Notes under the pieces: model-generated
What the model was told of the DNA's origin: nothing
Databases searched by the model: none
What the model saw: only the letters and a program-made list of their open reading frames with translations
Shown here: positions 1-9,059 of the stretch, in pieces
Numbering within the stretch: position 1 is the stretch's first letter
Layout of the letters: each line of letters starts with the position of its first letter
NCBI GenBank assembly: GCA_022560025.1
Contig: JAFISE010000294.1
Location: forward strand, 1 to 28,106
DNA from: Stagonosporopsis chrysanthemi
Taxonomy: Eukaryota; Ascomycota; Dothideomycetes; Pleosporales; Didymellaceae
Length of the DNA: 28,106 nt
Direction of reading: 5' to 3'
Position numbers and translations under genes: made by a program

Positions 1-114
1 GCTGTCTGCGTCGTCGGCCACGCGGGCACGCTTCGCGCTCTCCGACGGCGCCGGCGAGGCGGGCGGCGAGTCGCCCTCGGGCAGCACGACTGCGGACGCA
101 ATGGGGCCGCTCAT
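1..114 (-). CDS. N-terminal fragment of an unidentified protein (cut by the window edge)
   Basis: An open frame on the minus strand starts with ATG at 114-112 and runs through the edge of the window, giving 38 codons. The peptide begins MSGPIASAVVLPEG and is rich in Ala, Pro and Ser, then has a short basic stretch, SAKRAR, which could be part of a nuclear localisation signal. This is the disordered type of N-terminus common in fungal nuclear proteins, and no domain is reached. It is divergent from RDS3, with about 350 bp between start codons. The GC-rich third positions match RDS3. I do not recognise the family, and the start codon is chosen only because it is the first ATG of the open frame. 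Confidence 0.45.
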   Translation of the reverse strand, partial: MSGPIASAVVLPEGDSPPASPAPSESAKRARVADDADS

Positions 115-134
115 GGCCGAGAGAGGACGTGCGA

Positions 135-204
135 GTGTCGAGCGTCGAGCGTCGTGTCGAGTGTCGTGTCGAGTGTCGGGTGCCGTGTCGGGTGCCGTGT
201 CGGG
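135..204. repeat. Degenerate 7/12-bp minisatellite in the divergent promoter
   Basis: The stretch is built from GTGTCGAGTGTC (two copies in a row), GTGTCGGGTGCC (two copies) and shorter GAGCGTC and GGGTGCC units. It begins 21 bp upstream of the minus-strand start at 114 and lies about 260 bp upstream of RDS3, so it sits in the shared 5' region. Confidence 0.75.
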
Positions 205-466
205 GCTGTGGGCGACGTGGTTGCGTCCAGGCGCGTGACGGCGGCGCGTCGAAGCTTCGAGCTGGGGCCAGCCGTTTTCTCGTTTTCTGGGGCCCGCAGC
301 GCGCTAGCAGCCCGACTTTCACGTTTACCAGCTCGGCACCTTTCCCTGCCCAGCAACACCACCCTCCACGCCACCTCTCGCGCGCACGCCACCCACAGCT
401 CCAAACTCTACAACGTCCCGCGATCACACTGCAAACCTCCCGCCGTTTGCAGCCCCCATAATCACC

Positions 467-843
467 ATGTCTCGCCACCACCCGTAAGTCTCCCACCACC
501 TCCCCGCCTCGCTGCCCCCCTGACAGCCCCCAGCGACCTCGTCATGTGCCGCAAGCAGCCCGGCATATCCATCGGCCGCCTCTGCGACAAGTGCGACGGC
601 AAGTGCCCCGTGTGCGACTCGTACGTGCGCCCCACCACGCTCGCCCGCATCTGCGACGAGTGCTCCTTCGGCAACTACCAGAACAAGTGCGTCGTGTGCG
701 GCGGCGAGGGCATCAGCGACGCCTTCTACTGCTTCGAGTGCACGCGCCTCGAAAAGGACCGCGACGGGTGTCCCAAGATTGTCAATCTGGGCAGTAGCCG
801 GACGGATCTGTTCTACCAGAAGAAGAATTTCAGGAACCATTGA
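467..843 (+). CDS. RDS3: Rds3/PHF5A-like zinc-knuckle subunit of the SF3b splicing complex
   Basis: The product is a 108-residue member of the PHF5/Rds3 (S. pombe ini1) family, a small zinc protein of the U2 snRNP SF3b complex that helps shape the branch-point adenosine pocket in the nucleus. Exon 1 is 467-483 and exon 2 is 534-843. The 50-nt intron has a GTAAGT donor and CAG acceptor and falls after residue 5, giving a spliced start of MSRHHPDLVMCRKQPG, which matches the family from its first residue and fixes the start. Twelve cysteines are visible, including five CxxC pairs (C23/26, C30/33, C46/49, C58/61, C72/75). Family blocks KQPGISIGRLC, CDGKCPVCDSYVRP and DRDGCPKIVNLGS are intact, and the length is normal. 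Codons end strongly in C or G, more than in most genes further right. Confidence 0.95.
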
Positions 844-1659
844 GGGGGTGGGAGATATGGGCTGCCACAATATTCAGTATTAGAGCCGGGGCGGGGATAG
901 ACTATGGTGAGAATACGGAGGGTGAGCAGAATGAGGCGGGATATCAAGCATACGGCAGGGAAATAGAGGAAAGGCGTGGAAAAGTGCATGGAAAGAGAGA
1001 AGCATGGTGTTCTGGCGTTCTGGGAGCAAGGCATCGATTCGGTCACGCAAAACCAAGCTAGGAAGACAGCTCTACGGATTGTAGTATGACAGTACGTTAG
1101 AATAGGCTTGAAATTGGCTAAGTGGGACATGTAAATCATCTACACCCGTCTGTGTCTAGCAACAAGGCAACAGCATCTGATATCTTTCTTCTGCAGGACC
1201 AATGCCGTGTAAAGCAGGACAATCCTTCACCATTCGAAGCCCAAGTCGCATTCTTCACAGTCAAGACCCTCAGCATAGACCTCATATCCTTCCCATCCTG
1301 AGCGTACCGTGGAAACTAGAAAAATGAACATGGTTTCAACCCCCATCCAATCACCCCGAACACATTCCTACCATACTCGTTCGCAGCCCACCGCGCTGAT
1401 CACTCGCAAGCTCCAAGCTACCCCACACCTCGGCACCGAGGCCCCTCCTCACCAATCAACCACCGCGCTGACCTCCAGTTCGCAAACTACGACTCTCCTC
1501 TCAATTCCAACTCAATTCCAGCGTAACACCAATTCCCATAAAGAAAAGCTAGCTGCGTCGAACCCTCACGAACTGCTCAAACAGCTCCCCCAGTTCTTGC
1601 ACAACTCTCGCTGCTTTGTGGGTGTCGAGTGGGAGCACTTGAAACCCAGTGACAAGCAA
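844..1659. other. Intergenic: RDS3 3' flank and epoxide hydrolase upstream region
   Basis: No separate gene is seen. From the ATG at 1324 the frame is open and continuous with the epoxide hydrolase start at 1660. It would add 112 Ser/Thr/Gln-rich residues, so it may be 5' leader or an N-terminal extension. Confidence 0.5.
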
Positions 1660-3292
1660 ATGTCCGTCCAGCCCATCCGCCCCGTGGGCGACGAGCGCGT
1701 GCAGCACAAGACCGCGCTGCTGAACGGATACACCTACCACTACCTCTATGCGGAGCCGCCGTCGGGAAAGTGGACTGAGACCGTGTTTCTGGTACGTTGG
1801 CTTTCCATCATCCTTCACTAGCTAATCCTTGCATGGATGGCATCATACATCGTTGCTTTCACGTGCTCCACATTCATGTCGTGGGATTAATTAAACTGCA
1901 GTCCGCCTGTCCAAGGATGAGAGCGCAACGCTGACAGAAAGTGCAGATCCACGGATGGCCGGATCTGAGCCTGGGCTGGCGATACCAGATCCCAATGCTG
2001 GTGAATCTGGGCTTCAGGGTCGTGGCGCCGGATATGATGGGATACGGCGGGACAGTAAAGCGCCTGTTTCTTTTATGTTCTTCTTCCTGCTCCCCTCTTT
2101 TCCCCAGCATAGGAGTGCTGACAGGTTATTTTTCTTCAAAGAGCTAATAAACTGCCCCCCCCCAGGACGCCCCCAAAGTGCCCCCAAACCCCATCAAACT
2201 GTACGGCCTCAAACGCGCCTCTGACGACATCGCCGCCCTGGCAAAGGAAGTCGGCGCCCCGAGAATCATTCTGGGCGGACACGACTGGTTTGTCCCCCCG
2301 TTCCCCCGGTTCCCGCAGCCTCTTCTGTGCGAGAGATGGAAAGAAAGAAAGAAAGAAAGAAGACAGAAACAAGCTGACCGACACAGGGGAGGCTTCGTCG
2401 TCTGGCGCGCAGCACAATGGTACCCCCAACTCGTCTCGCACGTCTTCTCCGTATGCAGTACGTCCCCCCCCCCACTATTGCCCTTACCACCTCACCACTC
2501 TAACAACCCCGTCTCACAGCCCCCTACACCGCGCCGCACAACCAGTACTTCTCCACCGAAGCACTCGTCAACGGTCCCCTGCCGCAGTTCGCGTACCAAC
2601 TGCATCTCGCGTCGGGCGAGGTGGAGAAGAGCGTCACAGACGAGACGACGATGCGGCAGTTTCTGCAGGGTGTGTATGGCGCGCGGGGGCCGGGAGGCGA
2701 GCTGGTGTTCGACCCGCTGAAGGGGGTGGTGGTGGAGAATCTGGGGAAGGTGGGGGAGAGCCGGATTCTGAATGGCGAGGTGAGTTTTTTTTTTTGCGCG
2801 TTGTGTGGAGACGACGTAGACTACGATGTAGACTCTACGCCTCTGTCGTCGTCGGAACCACTCTCGAAACGCCGACTGTGTGCTGACCCCCTCGTCCCCA
2901 GGTCCTGGACTACTACGTCAAGCAATACTCCCGCCACGGCATCCATCCCACGTGTAAGCCCCCAACCCCCCATCTCTTCTCCACCCCCAATCTAACCCAC
3001 CCACCCCCCTCCAGTAAACTGGTACCGCCAACGCCGCACCAACTGGGAAGAAGACCAAGCGCTGCTCACGCGCAAGCAAATCACCCAGCCCGTCCTCTTC
3101 ATCCAGGCAGCCTACGACTCGGTCCTCAAGCCCGACATGTCCCGCAGCATGGACGCCTTTATCCCCCGCTTGACGCGCGCAGAGGTCGCCGCGACGCACT
3201 GGGCGCTCACGCAGAAGCCGCACGAGGTGAATCGGTTGCTGAGGGCGTGGTTGGAGAAGGAGGGGTTGGGAGGGGGGAAGAGCGCGTTGTGA
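1660..3292 (+). CDS. Soluble epoxide hydrolase (alpha/beta-hydrolase fold), seven exons
   Basis: Exons: 1660-1791, 1947-2054, 2166-2287, 2387-2457, 2520-2779, 2902-2953, 3015-3292. Phases join cleanly and give 340 residues, the usual size for fungal epoxide hydrolases, which open epoxides to vicinal diols with water. The catalytic set is complete: oxyanion motif HGWP (46-49), nucleophile Asp120 in GGHDW, lid tyrosines Tyr170 (FAYQ) and Tyr252 (NWYR), acid Asp283, and base His310 in THW. Asp rather than Ser at the nucleophile and the paired lid tyrosines separate it from lipases and dehalogenases. There is no signal peptide from the 1660 start, so it is probably cytosolic or peroxisomal. Introns are 61-155 nt, longer than elsewhere in the window, and carry simple sequence (a C run before the second acceptor, GAAA repeats, a T run). 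An in-frame ATG at 1324 would give a 452-residue product; I prefer 1660 on family length. The physiological substrate cannot be told. Confidence 0.88.
2339..2358 (+). repeat. (GAAA)5 microsatellite inside an intron
   Basis: Five perfect GAAA units lie in the third intron (2288-2386) of the epoxide hydrolase gene, about 30 nt before its acceptor. Their effect on splicing is unknown. Confidence 0.85.
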
Positions 3293-3303
3293 GGGTGGGT
3301 GAT

Positions 3304-3387
3304 GTGAGGGTGGTTGTGGGGGTTGAGGTTGAGGTTGAGGTTAGGAGGGTGAGGGTGGTTGTGGGGGTTGAGGTTGAGGTTAGGAGG
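3304..3387 (+). repeat. Two-copy G-rich tandem repeat after the epoxide hydrolase stop
   Basis: A 45-bp unit (3304-3348) is followed directly by a 39-bp copy (3349-3387) that lacks one 6-bp GAGGTT subunit. Both contain runs GGG, GGGGG and GGTTGAGG, so G-quadruplex formation is plausible on the plus strand. It starts 12 bp after the stop codon and probably lies in the 3' UTR or terminator region. Confidence 0.85.
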
Positions 3388-3432
3388 GAGAGGGGGGCAA
3401 GTGTGCGGTTGGGGTTAGTGATGTGGGAGTGC

Positions 3433-3471
3433 GATTGCGATTGAGATTGCGATTTCGATTGAGATTGAGAT
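3433..3471 (+). repeat. GATTGA/GATTGC hexamer tandem repeat
   Basis: Six and a half hexamer units (GATTGC, GATTGA, GATTGC, GATTTC, GATTGA, GATTGA, GAT) run in register. On the minus strand they read as alternating Ser-Gln codons in an open frame, which I take as a by-product of the repeat rather than a gene. Confidence 0.85.
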
Positions 3472-5865
3472 AAAACTGGATTCCTGCTTTCGTTCACAAA
3501 GTGCCTTTGCAATGGTAAGATGCACGGAGCATGTGCTGAACGACGACTTCTCCTCCAGATGCTACGCGGAGCTGCGCGCGCTGGTCGCGCAGCATGCATC
3601 CACCTTACCGAGCAGCAACCAAGGTGTCTGCGCATCGTCGCCACAGCCATTGCCTTGCCGCCACAGCGTAGCGATGGCTTCGCGCGAGTCCTCTAGCCTA
3701 GAAACGCACCGCAGCCACGGGGGAAAAAAACACATAGCCAGTAACATCCGCACACCTCCCCTCGTGGTTCGCAGCCGGCTCCACGGAGCCTTTACTGGCG
3801 CATTGGTGGATTTGATAACGTCCATGGGAAGGGGCGGAACCAGCTCTCCACTGCGGAAGGGGTGGTGCTTGCAAGGATAGGGCACCCTTGTTCTCCGCAG
3901 ACCGCCTTCGCTTGGTGCCTCGCAATCGTGTTCGCAGGGGATCTGGCCGCGAGCGCTGCTGTGCTGGCGTTCTGGCACCCCTGGGTACGCAGCTCTGTTC
4001 ACCGCTGCAGAAAACTGGTGGATGGGCGATAGCCAGCTTGTTCGCAGGATACGGTTTGGCCCTGTGCTACTGCTCGGTGTTGAAAGGATACCCCCTGAGA
4101 GACGGCTTTTGTTGTCTGCTGTTATGGGTAAATGGTACATTAATTTGCGTGGCTGCCGAGCCTCTCAGTCGAGTACTTGCTTCCGATGAAAGATGGTCGA
4201 TTCACGGCGCTAATCGTGAGATGCACGGCGATTGTGATGCTGCAAGACAGGTGCGTAAGAACGCACGCCGTGCCTTGCGACAGCCTGGATCTCGATACAT
4301 GTGTGAGTCTCTCGTACTTGCAAATGCCGCCGCAACGTTTGTTGATTCGAGGATTTGGTGACGTTGAAGTAAAGATGGCGTTGGTGTGGACCCTGGCTCC
4401 AGTCAACCCAAACGGCGCTTCATTCCCGGGACCATCATTGGATTCTCATCTTATCGGCTGGCCACTGGGCCTCACTTCTTGCTTCTGCCGTGTCGCTGCC
4501 ACACCTGTACCATAGATGGGATGTATCAAATCGGCAGCGCCGAGCCACGGGCACACACCAAAGGTCTGCGCCCAGAGCGTAAGAGCATATTCCGTGATAC
4601 AATCTGGCCGCACATCCGCTGTGATTGACACGCTATAGCTACAGAATAATCGTGCGCTAACTGAGTCACAGCACTGATGCGCTCTGTTCCGTCGCAATGC
4701 ATCATATCGCGAGCGATTATCTTGCAGCTTGCACATGTCAATCGACTGTCTCTTCGCCGTTGTGCGCATCACTTTAGCAGGTGCGTTTGGAAGCACTGTT
4801 GTGTCATACTTACCAAGCTGATAAGCATGCGTTGGAATTTGGTCCCAAGGGTCTGGTCAACCTTGTATGCATATACCGACGATTGGCTGTTACTCGGCTG
4901 GGATGCCGCAAAGAGTGCACCGCATTCGATCCAGATTGGACCAAGAGAACACCACGAGTACTGCCGGAAGGATCCGCAAAGGCACCTACTATGGGTAGAA
5001 ACGTGCTCTGCCGGGAACCTTGGCAACGTAAACTACTGAAGGTGAATTGGGAACGGTGGTCGACCGAGATCGCTTCTCCAGAAGAAGCTCTACTGTCTAA
5101 CGTATATCGCGGTTGAATTGAGGCATCTCATCGGATAGACTGGTGGCCGCGATGGCGAGAGAAGACGTGCTTCACGAGAGGCACTAAGTGTGCAGTGAGC
5201 CCGTTAAGCCTGCGTTTTTACCGACAAAGTGCTCCACTCCGCTACTTGGAGGGCGCTGCTGGCTTCCTGCAGATCAACTTAGATGCAGGGACGAAGCTGC
5301 CTTATCGTCGTTTCACAGCGCTACCGCAGCCTCTTACAGAGAACCTTCTCTCGAGTCACTTCCACTTCAGACACCATTCTATGACAAAAGGGCGATGAGA
5401 GACATAGCCGTTATGCAGGCTTCGGAGCATCAACGCTGCTAGTCCGGTAGAAAGCGAGTCAAGCCAGGCCTAGCCAATGGCAGGCTGCTGCGGGTATGTC
5501 GCATAGACTTCCGGTTCGTCGAGTTGGCGATCTAACTTCAAGTATGAACAACACGTAAACAGATTGAACAAGAGCGTCTTGAATTCGCCATGGCAGGTAG
5601 TCGCCGTGCGCATCGTAATGCATGTGCATTGAGCCAGGTTGATCGGTCCGGCAAATGACGTGGATTCAATCTTCTGCCTCTCAACGCCACCTATCTCGCC
5701 AATGCGAAGTCGCTGATAGAATATGAACGAGAGACTGGTCCTGAAATCCGTTAGTGCAAGTTCTGACCGTTGGGTATATCAGCCTCTACACTCTCCCGTG
5801 GGGTAGCGCTCTACAGCTTCCGCCTTCGACACTGCTCAAGAATTCACACTCCCACCTCTTACATC
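3472..5865. other. 2.4 kb without a recognisable gene
   Basis: Open frames on both strands are short (under 200 codons), overlap one another and show no domain, no convincing splice-joined continuation and no transposase or reverse-transcriptase motif that I can recognise. The longest are 3562-4140 on the minus strand and 3888-4361 on the plus strand. The latter has a hydrophobic middle but no recognisable family. The right end must contain the polyol dehydrogenase promoter. A degraded element or a fast-evolving gene with many introns cannot be excluded. Confidence 0.5.
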
Positions 5866-7247
5866 ATGGCTCCTTCGGCACTGGCAGACATTTATCCAAT
5901 CCCAGCTAGACACTACTCAAAGTCCTCCACTGTAGTGGCAAGTGTCCTGCATGGGCCACGGGATCTAAGGCTCGTAAGCGTGCCGTTCCGTTGCGCATCC
6001 CACGCCGCCCGCTGTTCGTGGGGTGTTTGCATTGCATTTCGAGACCGCACGCTGACCGGGCGAATAGGAAACTCGATCACTCGCAGACCCCAGTCTCGGC
6101 GAACTTCAAATAGCTATCCAAGCGACAGGCTTGTGTGGGAGTGATGTGTCGTATTACAACAAATTCCGTAATGGTGACCTGCAAGCCGTCCAGCCATTGA
6201 GCCTGGGTCACGAGTCGGCTGGCATTGTAGTCGCCGTCGGGTCGGGAGTGCAAGGCTTCTCCATCGGCGAGCGTGTTGCATTGGAAGTCGGTGTACCTTG
6301 CGACAATTGTCGGTCGTGTCAGAGAGGGCGCTACAACCTGTGTCCGTCGATGCGATTCAGGAGCAGCGCTAAATCCGTTCCTCACTTCCAGGGTACGCTT
6401 CAGGAACGCATAAACCACCCAGCAAAATGGTGCCACAAGTATGTCTTGCATACGCGTTCGGCTGCACAATCTAGGCTGACAACCTTATCCAGACTCCCTT
6501 CACATGTATCCCTCGAATCAGCTGCTTTGCTTGAGCCGCTCTCGGTGGCTATTCATGCTACGCGAAGAGCTGCTGTCGAGCAGGGTGACACTGCTATCGT
6601 GTTCGGTGCCGGCACTGTCGGTTTGCTCACTGCTGCCATGGCGAGAATGTCTGGCGCAACGACTGTAGTCATCGTAGACGTTGACCATGGTCGCATCCAG
6701 TATGCACTGAGGAACGGGTTTGCGCATAAGGGCTTTGTTGTTCCATCACGTCAAAACACCAGCGAGACGTCGGACCAGTTCGACGCTGCAAAGGATCTCG
6801 CAGCAGACGTCATGGAAGTAGCATCGCTAGGTGATGCTGATTTCGAGGGTGCGGACTTGACGTTCGATTGTACCGGAAAGGAGATTTGTATGCAGACCGG
6901 TCTTTTCGTAAGTGACGTCTCTTGTGAAGCGATGCCAGGATCTAATACAAGGCCAGGCAACACGACCTGGTGGTAAGCTGATCATGGTCGGAATGGGCAC
7001 GCCTGTCCAGACTCTGCCAATATCGGCGTCTCACCTGAAAGAGATTGATATCATTGGCATCTTCCGATATGCGAACACATACGCGACCGGTATCAAAATC
7101 ATCTCTTCTGGTGTTCTTCCGAGTCTTGACAACATGATCACCCACCGCTTCAAGGGCCTTGGTGCCGCAAAGGAGGCTTTCGATCTTGCTGGAAAGACAA
7201 CTGACAAAGATGGCAAACTCGTCCTGAAGGTACTGATAGAAGTTTGA
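5866..7247 (+). CDS. Zinc-dependent, NAD-type polyol dehydrogenase (sorbitol/xylitol dehydrogenase-like, MDR superfamily)
   Basis: Exons 5866-5973, 6068-6438, 6493-6907 and 6957-7247 give 394 residues. The family oxidises polyols such as sorbitol or xylitol to the ketose with NAD+. The GroES-like half carries the catalytic zinc ligands Cys59 (GLCGSD), His84 and Glu85 (GHES) and Glu174 (LLEPL). The structural zinc set is Cys114, 117, 120, 128. The Rossmann half has GAGTVG at 198-203, and Asp222 at the end of the second strand indicates NAD rather than NADP. The segment around 133-160 (RFRSSAKS, HFQGTLQERINHPA) is the form seen in a fungal subgroup often labelled L-iditol or sorbitol dehydrogenase. 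The start is the first ATG in good context with a 36-codon first exon. The 54-nt second intron has no stop and keeps frame, so retention would insert 18 residues before Leu161. The exact sugar alcohol is not determinable. Confidence 0.9.
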
Positions 7248-7657
7248 TCCGATCTTCTATATTATCGAATTGGCTCAAATGCTCGAGTCTGGCGTTCGGG
7301 TGGCTTGGAGTTTGGGAGCAATCAGATACCATTCGTTTATCGTATAAAGTTAGCAACAAAGCAATAGATGCGCCGCAATAGCAATAATGGTTTGACAGTG
7401 TATTTCTCTGACCAGCATCTCCAAGTTCAGTCTGTGTCGTGGTGGAGGAATGATGGGAAACGATGTACGCGACTCGTTTCACGCGCGCGGTCACGTGAGC
7501 TGCTAAGTGGGGCCCAGGCAGCGGCAATGGAGCTCCATGCAAGCTCCCCGCCATTGCCCCATCGCCGCTCACCACGACCACGAAGCTGCCAAACAATCGC
7601 TACACCTCCGTGACAACCACTTAAACACCACACTCGAGCCTGAGAACCGTCGACAGC
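7248..7657. other. Intergenic: polyol dehydrogenase 3' flank and CSN6 promoter
   Basis: About 410 bp separate two genes on the same strand. The only distinct element I see is a palindromic TCACGTGA; the last 70 bp are CA-rich leader-like sequence before the CSN6 ATG. Confidence 0.6.
7491..7498. promoter_or_regulatory. Palindromic E-box TCACGTGA upstream of CSN6
   Basis: The 8-bp palindrome contains CACGTG, the core bound by fungal bHLH factors (Cbf1/SREBP type). It lies about 160 bp before the CSN6 start. Function is inferred from the motif only. Confidence 0.35.
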
Positions 7658-9059
7658 ATGGCGGACACTACGGGGAACCCGCTGCTTTCGATGTCCCGTG
7701 CATCAGATACAAGCCCGGTTGTTCAACTCCACCCGCTAGTGCTCCTCACGATATCAGACTGCATATCACGGCACACATTACGACAGCAGCCGGGGCCTGT
7801 CGTCGGAGCTATTCTTGGCGCTCAGAATGGTCAAGAGGTCACAATGGAAGTTGCTTTCCAGGCCAAGCTGGACTCAAGTGAGGATGGACAGGTGTTACTT
7901 GATGACGAGTGGTTCAGCAAACGCTTAGAAGACTGTGAGTCGCTGGATCCCGAGGAGTCGTTATGATGAGCATTTTTTAACTTGTTCAGTCAAAGAAGTA
8001 CATAAGCAGCCTCAACTAGACCTGGTTGGGTGGTTTACACTTGGTCCAGCGTCAGGGCCGGGTCCTCACGTTTTACCGATTCATTCGCGCATAACGGAGC
8101 TCTATAACGAGTCGCCTATTCTCTTACTATTTCACCCGGAGAGTACCTACACCGAAGCCACAGCGTCTGGCAAACTACCACTCACACTCTACGAATCGCT
8201 CTCCGAGACAGCACCCAACGATCCCAATGACAAAGCTATGGATATCGATGGCGCGGCCCAGGCCAGAACCACAAAATTTAGGGAACTCGTATATTCAGTC
8301 GAGACAGGCGAGGCTGAGATGATAAGCGTTGACTTTGTTGCACGCGGAGGAGGCAACGCCACCGCGGTCGAAGGGTCCGTAGGGACGTCTGCTCCAACAG
8401 GTGAGACTTCGAAAGCTAGCGACAACGCGGGAAAGAAGGGCAAGGGAAAGCAGAAAGAGAAAGATAGCGAGAAAGATGCACCTATCGACGAGACGACAGT
8501 GCTGGATGCAGACGATGAAGAAAGTAAGTGAACTGTGACCGAAATTCTGGTGCACCAAGTACTAACTCGCTGTGTAGTTCTGTCTTCATTGACGGCAAAG
8601 ATGAATGCTGTCCGCATGCTCAGTCGCCGTGTTGCGCTTCTCCGCGCCTACCTCGATGCACTGCCACCTTCGTACCTCTCAGATTCGTCCGTTCCACTGA
8701 GCACGGCTTCAGTCGCCCAACATCCGCTTCCGCTAGATCACACCATTCTCCGTAGCATCTCGGCCACGCTTGCACGTCTCAACATTCTCGCTCCACCAGA
8801 CTCTGAAGCATTCACACTTGAGTCACAACAAGAAGCGTCAGACGTTCAGCTAGTCAATCTTCTAGCCTCAATTACAAACTCCGTGTCCTCCGCCAAAGAA
8901 CTTGGTCGCAAGAGCCAGATCGTTGAGAATGCCAAAAGTCAAGGGAAGAGCCGGATGGGCAACATCATGGGCGGATACGGAGGGCCACCGGAGGGCAATT
9001 TCTTTGATATTGGCGGTGGCGCGGGCGGCTTGAGAGCGGGGGGTGAAAGGTGGTCATAG
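7658..9059 (+). CDS. CSN6: COP9 signalosome complex subunit 6 (inactive MPN-domain protein)
   Basis: Exons 7658-7934, 7990-8523 and 8578-9059 give 430 residues. CSN6 (csnF in Aspergillus) is a scaffold subunit of the COP9 signalosome, which removes Nedd8 from cullins. It pairs with the catalytic CSN5 through its MPN domain. The MPN domain starts at VQLHPLVLLTISD (22-34) and continues through GPVVGAILGAQNG and LDLVGWFTLGP (102-112). The JAMM metal motif HxH is absent: WFTLG stands where active MPN+ proteins have the histidine pair, as expected for CSN6. A Lys/Glu/Asp-rich linker follows at about 235-270, then the C-terminal helical region (AKMNAVRMLSRRVALLRAYL) and a Gly-rich tail. Introns are 55 and 54 nt. 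eIF3f is the closest alternative, but the N-terminal block and the helical C-terminus favour CSN6. Confidence 0.88.

Noticed and set aside
424..870. Minus-strand and plus-strand frames overlapping RDS3 (for example a 148-codon Ala/Val-rich frame)
   Set aside because: They are shadows of the GC-rich RDS3 coding sequence and the repeat upstream of it; the spliced RDS3 protein is conserved end to end.
3207..3650. Minus-strand frame with Ser-Gln and Thr-Pro repeats
   Set aside because: Its repeats are the reverse reading of the G-rich and GATTGA tandem arrays, and its end overlaps the last exon of the epoxide hydrolase.
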